NCBI GenBank assembly: GCA_902729315.2
Contig: LR746267.1
Location: 2,147,501 to 2,211,500, forward strand
Source: Spirodela intermedia
Taxonomy: Eukaryota; Streptophyta; Magnoliopsida; Alismatales; Araceae
Length of the DNA stretch: 64,000 bases
Direction of reading: 5' to 3'
In this document: in pieces, positions 57,945 through 64,000 of the stretch
Layout of the letters: the number at the start of each line of letters is the position of its first letter
Numbering within the stretch: position 1 is the stretch's first letter
Translations under genes and position numbers: made by a program
The notes under the pieces: model-generated
Database searches by the model: none
What the model saw: only the letters and a program-made list of their open reading frames with translations
What the model was told of the DNA's origin: nothing

Positions 57945-59600
57945 TCGTTGTATATTAAATCACACAAATCTAAAATTTATAAAATTAGAAAATATGATTT
58001 TTGAATATTTAAAAGTATTTCTGAATAAATATATCAATCATAATTCAATAAAATTTTCAAAAATATTAATAATTTTTTAAGTCGATCACAAGGATGCAAT
58101 ATAATATCTGATAATTTTTCAGAATTTTTTTCAAAGAATATGATTTTATATAAATTTTATATTAGGAAATGAAAAGGAAATATATTTAAAATTCATGAAA
58201 AAGGGAAATAAAGGTGCAAACACGAATCAGATAGAATTAGAGTTTCAAAAAAAGAAATATATTTAAGATGATGTCAGTAATTGGCGAATGTGAATCAAGT
58301 AGAAATAGAGTTTTGCTTGGTGATTCTTACGTAAGTGATTATATATGATTTAATTAATCAAATTAAGATCTGTAAAAGTCGAAAGAATCGTAATTAAATG
58401 AAGTATATTTTGGTAAATTAAAATTACACAAATTATCACTAAATGAAGCATAAAGTAAGTTGAAAGTAAGAAAATAGAGTTTTGGTATCGCGGCGGTGAT
58501 GTGTCGGTGATGCACTAAAATCTTAAACATTCGAGAAGATTATCATGTAGTGTTCACGGCCTAAAAGACTCTTTTTGGACAAGGACGACGTGGGTAATCT
58601 TTAGATCTCCTTGTAAAGTCTAAAGATCAATGAAATAGGTCGTTGAGTCATCTCCAACGGCTGTCACCCGATGGAGTAGAAAAATAGTGACTTTGTGGCT
58701 CTCTGGTGGTTGTCACCCGATAGAGAGAAGTTGGATAGAGGTGGGGTACATGTTAAGAAGTTTCATCCTCAGGTTTGCATATCAAGAGGAAGCTCTTCAT
58801 CGCATCTGATATGATGTTAAAAGGTGGCGACTCATCTCCTAGTGGATTGTTTTCTTTTCGATGACGGCTTGTTCGTCGATCAATCAAAGATGTTTTACTC
58901 AATAGATTTATGATCTTTTTGTCACAAATCTTTCAGTAATATTAGTCATAATGCTCTACCAATTGTGTTGACAAGATTTTCGTCGATGATCTAGTGATTC
59001 TAGTTACTTAAAAATCTTTCAGTAGTATTAATCTTTTATCAGTGATCTACAGGAAAGTCATGATAATCAAATAAAAAATATGAGTTTTGACTCTGAGAGG
59101 ATTCAAACTCACGCCAGTTGCCCCGCTCTTTCTGAGGAAGGTGTGACAAATATATATTAATATTACATCTTTAAGTAAGTCCCTTCTCTTGTGTGTATGA
59201 CTACTCTTTGCCCTACAACTGACTGGCCACTAGTGATGTGGAAGAGGAGTGGTGCATACGTGCCCTTATCGGTCTAAGTCGGTCGAGCCCTTGCTCGTGG
59301 TTACTCCTTGATTGAGCTTCTAACCCGCTTATAGGCTTGGGTGGCCAGTGGGTCCCCCTCATTTTGTCTTATTTTTATTTTTTTATTTCTTTTTCTTCAT
59401 TTATCTCAAAAGTAAGACTATAAAAATTATATAAATTTATGTAAAATCACATAATTACTCAAAAATTCATATTAATCAATTAAAAACCACTTTTCACACT
59501 TTAACATAAATATAAGTTTATTTATCATGAGTGAAGGCTAAAACTATATTATTTACTAATTATTAACTCATGATAATGAAGATTTATCAATACTCATGGG
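57945..59600 (+). repeat. R1 repeat, copy d (reference full-length copy)
   Basis: About 1.65 kb. In order: TGACTTAGTCGTT start, AAATTTATAAAATTAGAAAA, GATTCTTACGTAAGTGATTA, TAATCAAATTAAGATCTGTA, TGTAGTGTTCACGGCC, CAACGGCTGTCACCCGATGG, GACGGCTTGTTCGTCGATCA, B-box-like GGATTCAAACTC at 59099 (reverse strand), GATGTGGAAGAGGAGTGGTG, GTCGAGCCCTTGCTCGTGG and TTATTAACTCATGATAATGA. No open frame of significance, poly-A tail or long terminal inverted repeat is seen. Confidence 0.8.
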
Positions 59601-59869
59601 GATATTTAATATTTTATAGAGAAAAATCGTAATAATATTTATTTCCTCATTACTATTTTTAATTTAGTTATTTTTATTTTTAATTCTAACAAGATTTTGA
59701 ACAAATTTGGAAGGCTTATGAGTTACATTCAATTTGGTTCATTGGGTATTCACTCAACCAGTGAATTATATATTCTTGATTATTTATCAATGATTTTTAA
59801 ACCCAAATCTTCTAAATCTGTGAGATAGAATCTTGAACGTAAGTTTCCATCCATAAGATTGAAATTTAC
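59601..59869. other. AT-rich spacer
   Basis: Nothing recognisable. Confidence 0.3.
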
Positions 59870-60325
59870 AAAGCCAACAAGGTATAATTCTCCATGTAAT
59901 AATGCTCAAAAGCTCATTGTAATATTATAGTTATCATGACATTAAAGATGTCAATAATTTTCCCTTGAATTATCTTTACCCCTCATGGATTAGTGTAGGG
60001 GATTTGATTCCTTTACTTAATTTTTCATTACTTTATTGTCTTGTGTGGGTTTTCTTGTCGAATCATTCTTAATCATTCAGGCCAGCTCTTACTTGTTTCC
60101 TTAGATTGGGAAGGGTCCCTTTGGAAGTCCTTTGTCCTACTCAGGGTTGGGGATGCGACCTAGAAAAGCTGCACTTAGAACCTTGGAAGTTTTCAGACAC
60201 ATTTAGAGCAATTCAGGATAGTTCTTCTGATGGTGGATGTCCAAGGGAGAGCCATAAGCTGGTGAAGGATTTGGGTTGCACCTTCTCAAGTCAGCTCATT
60301 GCTCTGCCCTTGGTCTAGTGCAGGA
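59870..60325 (-). repeat. R4 repeat, copy 3 (inverted, decayed)
   Basis: The reverse complement aligns with 41372-41761: CAAGGGCAG, TATGGCTCTCCC, TGGACATCCACC, GAAAACTTCC and GGCCTGAATGATTAAGAATG. It also aligns with 44695-44940. The frame open in copy 1 is broken here by stops. Confidence 0.7.
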
Positions 60326-61043
60326 ACTTAGTGGGGCCATTGGGCTTGTTCACCAAGACAGATTTGAACACCAAGATGTTGCTTTTGTGCACAGCATCCA
60401 TAGTACATGTACTAGAGGGATGATGCCCTTCACACACATTGCTAGTTTATAAGCAGAAAATGCACAAATAAGTTGCACCCACAACATCTACAATGGTTAG
60501 GCCTCTAGTTTATATCCACTATGCTAAGAGTACATGCTGACTGTTCACTGATAAGTATATGTCATAATTCTTTTTAGGCTTATAATTAATCACATAAAGT
60601 TGAAATAAAAAAGAGCCCCAAAGAATACTTAGTTAAGAATCATAATATATAGACTAAGATCTAAAGGAGTACTTCAGCTGAATCATATACATCAATGACA
60701 TAAAAAAATATCAATAGTAGAAGGAAATGATTTCTTGACATCTAACCATTTTTCCTTTGGCCTATGTAACTACCATATTGACAGAAATCCCTACAAGAAA
60801 GTAGTGAATAAGGGCTTCTATATATACCCCACCCCAATGAGATGAAAGGAGTGCTTCACAAATAGCAAACATTCAGTGCAGCTCTAGTAGGCAGAAGAGC
60901 CCTATACAATCATTGGATTGATTGACCCAAAACACAAAGGCCTTTGCTAGGATGTCAATTCCTGATTTTTTTTTTAATGGAAAACTTGGATCACTCCTTT
61001 GAAAACATTATGGAGATCCCTATCCATAGAGTCAGAGCTTTAC
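60326..61043. other. Intergenic DNA between R4 copy 3 and an exon-like block
   Basis: No further coding block could be found on either strand. A minus-strand TATATATAGAAGC lies near 60820. Confidence 0.35.
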
Positions 61044-61337
61044 TGACATCCCATAAGATCAGTTGTTTTATTACTAGATTGACTACTTTGAAAACATGGC
61101 CACATGGCTAAGCAAAGGTGTTCAACAACTTGAGCTATAGCCCTTGTGATTGACATTTTAAAAATGTACATAATTTCATGCCGCGATGGTTCGATAAAAA
61201 GAATACTATTAAGCAGCTTGTTCAAATTATGTTCTTCACTAATAATGGCTGAAACTAATGTGCCATGCTTTGGAGAGATTTCCATAGTGTCTAACAAGTC
61301 ATCAGCTAGTACTTGTAAAATTAATATGTGTGCTTTT
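61044..61337 (-). pseudogene. Exon-like coding fragment, unidentified
   Basis: On the minus strand, an AG acceptor (TTTGTAG) at about 61338 opens a 294-nt frame with no stop, closed by a GTAAAG donor at 61043. The exon length is a multiple of three. The translation looks like ordinary globular protein: ILILQVLADDLLDTMEIS, then TLVSAIISEEHNLNKLLNSI and AIAQVVEHLCLAMWPC, helix-rich and possibly ARM/HEAT-like. I do not recognise the family. No neighbouring exons were found, so a captured or stranded gene fragment is likelier than a working gene. Confidence 0.3.
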
Positions 61338-61504
61338 CTACAAATGAACTAAAAAAGCATATCCTTCAGGAAAATTACTAGTTTAATAATTAATGGCTCT
61401 TCAAAAATATTACAAATGCTCATTCAAAAATTTAAGAAAGCCATTTTGATTTCCCTATAGAGCATCAGTGAAACATTGATCACCAACAAACCTAGAAGAA
61501 ATAA

Positions 61505-61960
61505 TTTAAAAAATTAAGATCTATAAAAGTTAATTGGTCAAATTAAGATCTGTAAAAGTTAAAAGAATCATAATTGAATGAAGAATAATTTGAAAAATTT
61601 AAATCACACAAATTATCACTAAATGAAAAAAAAAATTAAGTTGAAAGTAGGAAAGATAGAGTTCTAACATTACGGCTGCGATACGTCGGTGATGCACTCG
61701 AATCCTAAGCATTCGGAAGAATTGTTGTGTTGTGTTCACGGCCTTGAAAGCTTTTCTTAGACAAGGATGATGTGAACAATCTTTAGATCTTCTTGCAAAG
61801 TTTAAAGATCAATGAAATGGGTCGGAGAATCATTTTTGACAACTATCACCTGAAAAAATAAAAAAATTGTGACTTTACAACTCTCTGGCGGCTGTCATTC
61901 GATGAAGAAGAGTTGGATGGAGGTGGGGCATATGTCAGTGAGCTTCATCCTTAGGTTCAC
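61505..61960 (+). repeat. R1 repeat, copy e (internal part)
   Basis: Shares GTCAAATTAAGATCTGTAAA, TGTTGTGTTCACGGCC, CTCTGGCGGCTGTCATTCGA and AGCTTCATCCTTAGGTTCAC with copy d. It stops where the R2 copy begins at 61965. Confidence 0.75.
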
Positions 61961-61964
61961 ACAA

Positions 61965-62759
61965 TGATAATTACAACTTATTTATTTATATTATGAGACT
62001 AATCTCACTTAACTTTTATGAAGTTTAGTAGTAATTCTTTCACATTTTCTTGATAATTATTTGATTGTAAGGACCTTTTTATTATGAGTTAGAAGTAATA
62101 GAAGAAGCCCAAGTCTTCAGCCCAAAGAAAAGTTTGTCTTATGAAGAGGGCCAACCTAATATATTTATGAGCCCAAGAGAGGGCGTCACCTTAGCCTAAC
62201 TCATTTGAATAAAAAACTATCAAGAGATAAGATCTATACTGCTCATCTTAGGGCATCTTAAGATGAGATTAAGAAGAGGATTAGAATGCCACCCTCATGG
62301 AATGATTTGGGCTCTCCATCAAGGGAGTTAGTTATAAATCATAACCGTCAATTGAAGGGGCCTAACTCTCAAGAGTATTAGGGTACTTTTTGACTCTCTC
62401 TCTAATAGTGGCTAGCTGAAAGAAATAGGAGGGAAATAAGGCTTGATGAAAGACATTCTTGTGTCTGAAATTATCATGGAGAAGAGATTACCTAGAGCAT
62501 ATCAAGATCGTCATGGATCAAGCATCACTTGGCCTAGGAATAACACACAACAAGGTTTGTGTAAGATCTAGATTTGGGGTGTCTTTGTAATCCTCTCCAT
62601 GAATAGATTAACTTTTAATTCAAACTAGTTTTATCATTTATTCCATCATTCCATTGCATTAGATCTATTTTTCTCTCTTTGTCACACTTTCCATTTCTTT
62701 CATCTTTACTTCTGTTAGATTAGTTCTGTCTTTCACAATCTCAAGTATATATATGTATG
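61965..62759 (+). mobile_element. R2 family copy 3 (truncated)
   Basis: Starts TGATAATTACAA. It lacks about 150 bp near its 5' end and stops at TCAAGTATATATATGTATG, short of the usual end. It is sandwiched between R1 copies e and f. Confidence 0.7.
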
Positions 62760-63900
62760 CAATCTCTAAATCTTATTGCGAAGTCTAGAGATCAATGAAA
62801 TGGGTTATTGAATCATCTTCGATGATTGTTACTTGACAAAGTGGAAAAATGATGACTTTGCGGCTCTTTGGTGGCTGTTACTTGACAGGGAAGAACTAGA
62901 TAGAGGTAGGGTGCATGTTAGTGAGCTTTATTTTTAGGTCCACCTAATAAGAGGAGGTTCTTCATCACATCCGGTATGCTCTCAAGAGGTGGCAACTCAT
63001 CTCTCGGCAAATCATCTTCTTCTTGATGATGACTTATTCGTTGATCAATTAGAGAAGATTTACTCAATAGATTCATGATCTTTTTATCGTGAATCATTTA
63101 ACAATTTTAGTAACAATGCTCTACAAATCGCATTGACAAGATTTTCATCAATGATCGAGTGATTCTGATGGCTTAATCTTTCACTAGCAATTTGTAAGAT
63201 AATCATGATTTAATCAAATAAAAATATATATTTTAGCTTTGGTAGTATTCAAACCTCCACCGGTCACCTACTTGCATGAGAGAGAGTGAATAAGTACTCT
63301 AATACCCCTATAAAGTGATGTCATCATATATCGTTGTTATAACTAAGGGGTATTTTAAGTATTGAATTAATCAACACTATTTCGGGAAAGGTAAGATGTA
63401 GGTTTAGTCTCATATCAGTTGTACATTAAAGTTTTGGAGGAATATATAGTAATATTAGATTTAGAAGTAATGAGTCCCTTTCTCACGTGTGTATGACTAC
63501 TCTTTGCTCTACAACCAATTGGCTACTAATGACGTGGAAAGCAAGTGATGCACATGTGCCCCCATCAGTCTATAGCCACTCGAGCCCTTACTTGCAACTC
63601 TACTTGGATTACACTTTTGTCTTACTTGTGGGCCCAGCTGACTAGTAGGACCCCCTTCTTTTTTTCTCTTTTTATTTTATTTTCTTTCTCTTCATTTATC
63701 TCCAAAATAAGATTATAAAAATTATATAAAATTATATAAAATCACATAATTAGCTAAAAACTCACATTAATCAACTAAAAATCACTTTTCATAATTTAAC
63801 ACAAAATTAAGTCTATTTATCATGAGATGACTAAAACTATATTATTTATTAATTATTAACTCATGATACTAAAGACTTATGAGTCACTATGAAAATGAGC
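62760..63900 (+). repeat. R1 repeat, copy f (3' two thirds)
   Basis: Restarts about 190 bp upstream of the point where copy e ends: AATCTCTAAATCTTATTGCG, then GCGGCTCTTTGGTGGCTGTTA. It runs to TTATTAACTCATGATACTAA. It includes B-box-like GGTAGTATTCAAACCTCC at 63241 and TTTAGTCTCATATCAGTTG at about 63393. Confidence 0.8.
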
Positions 63901-63904
63901 TGAC

Positions 63905-64000
63905 CTTATTTCTCTCTTTCTTCATTTTCATCTTATTTCTCTCTCTCCCTCTCTTGTGAGACCTCTCTTCTCTCTCTGTCTCTCGTGAGATCTCTCTCTT
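63905..64000. repeat. CT-rich array, related in inverse to 47800-48125
   Basis: TCTTGTGAGACCTCTCTTCT and CTCGTGAGATCTCTCTC match the reverse complement of parts of the GA-rich array. It continues past the window end. Confidence 0.75.

Overview
The window is nuclear DNA of a flowering plant. Genes have GT-AG introns of 70 bp to 3 kb, the encoded families are plant-specific, and GC-rich genes sit in AT-rich, repeat-filled DNA. Two carboxylesterase genes and a PPR gene are very GC-rich and intronless, which fits a monocot better than a eudicot; I cannot name the species, and the intergenic DNA does not look grass-like.

Six genes are supported. (1) Positions 220-11721, minus: a nine-exon malectin-like/LRR membrane protein of 633 aa with no kinase, resembling Arabidopsis At1g25570. 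(2) 12836-13846 and (3) 22549-23565, plus: two CXE-family carboxylesterases, dispersed duplicates 9.7 kb apart with a nearly identical central block that looks like gene conversion. (4) 25395-32713, plus: a ten-exon RING1-type Polycomb E3 ligase (537 aa, RING plus RAWUL). (5) 33087-35678, minus: an intronless P-class PPR protein (863 aa), convergent with RING1. (6) 40269-40892, plus: a three-exon dormancy/auxin-associated protein (DRM1/ARP type, 128 aa). Exon boundaries were built by hand from splice sites, reading phase and family similarity. The spliced models of genes 1, 4 and 6 each close in frame.

The rest is mostly repeats. A 1.7-kb segment holding the 5' end and promoter of the PPR gene was copied to 41762-43510 and is now a pseudogene. 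From about 43.5 kb to the end no intact gene is visible. That stretch holds decayed Ty3/gypsy pol pieces, solo-LTR-like elements with TGATAA...TTATCA type ends (45.8, 52.1, 55.7 and 62.0 kb), and at least six copies of a 1.6-1.75 kb repeat called R1 here. R1 has further pieces at 15.3-18.2 kb and carries a tRNA B-box-like motif. Smaller repeats (R3, R4), GA-rich arrays with a palindromic core and degenerate tandem repeats fill other gaps. Two fragments (41.4-41.7 kb with its decayed inverted copy at 59.9-60.3 kb, and 61.04-61.34 kb) look like pieces of protein-coding sequence that I cannot identify.

The genes do not form a common pathway; this is an ordinary plant gene island flanked by repeats. 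I see no clear new system. The most informative observations are the mosaic CXE pair, the PPR promoter duplication, the R1 family and the unidentified coding fragments.
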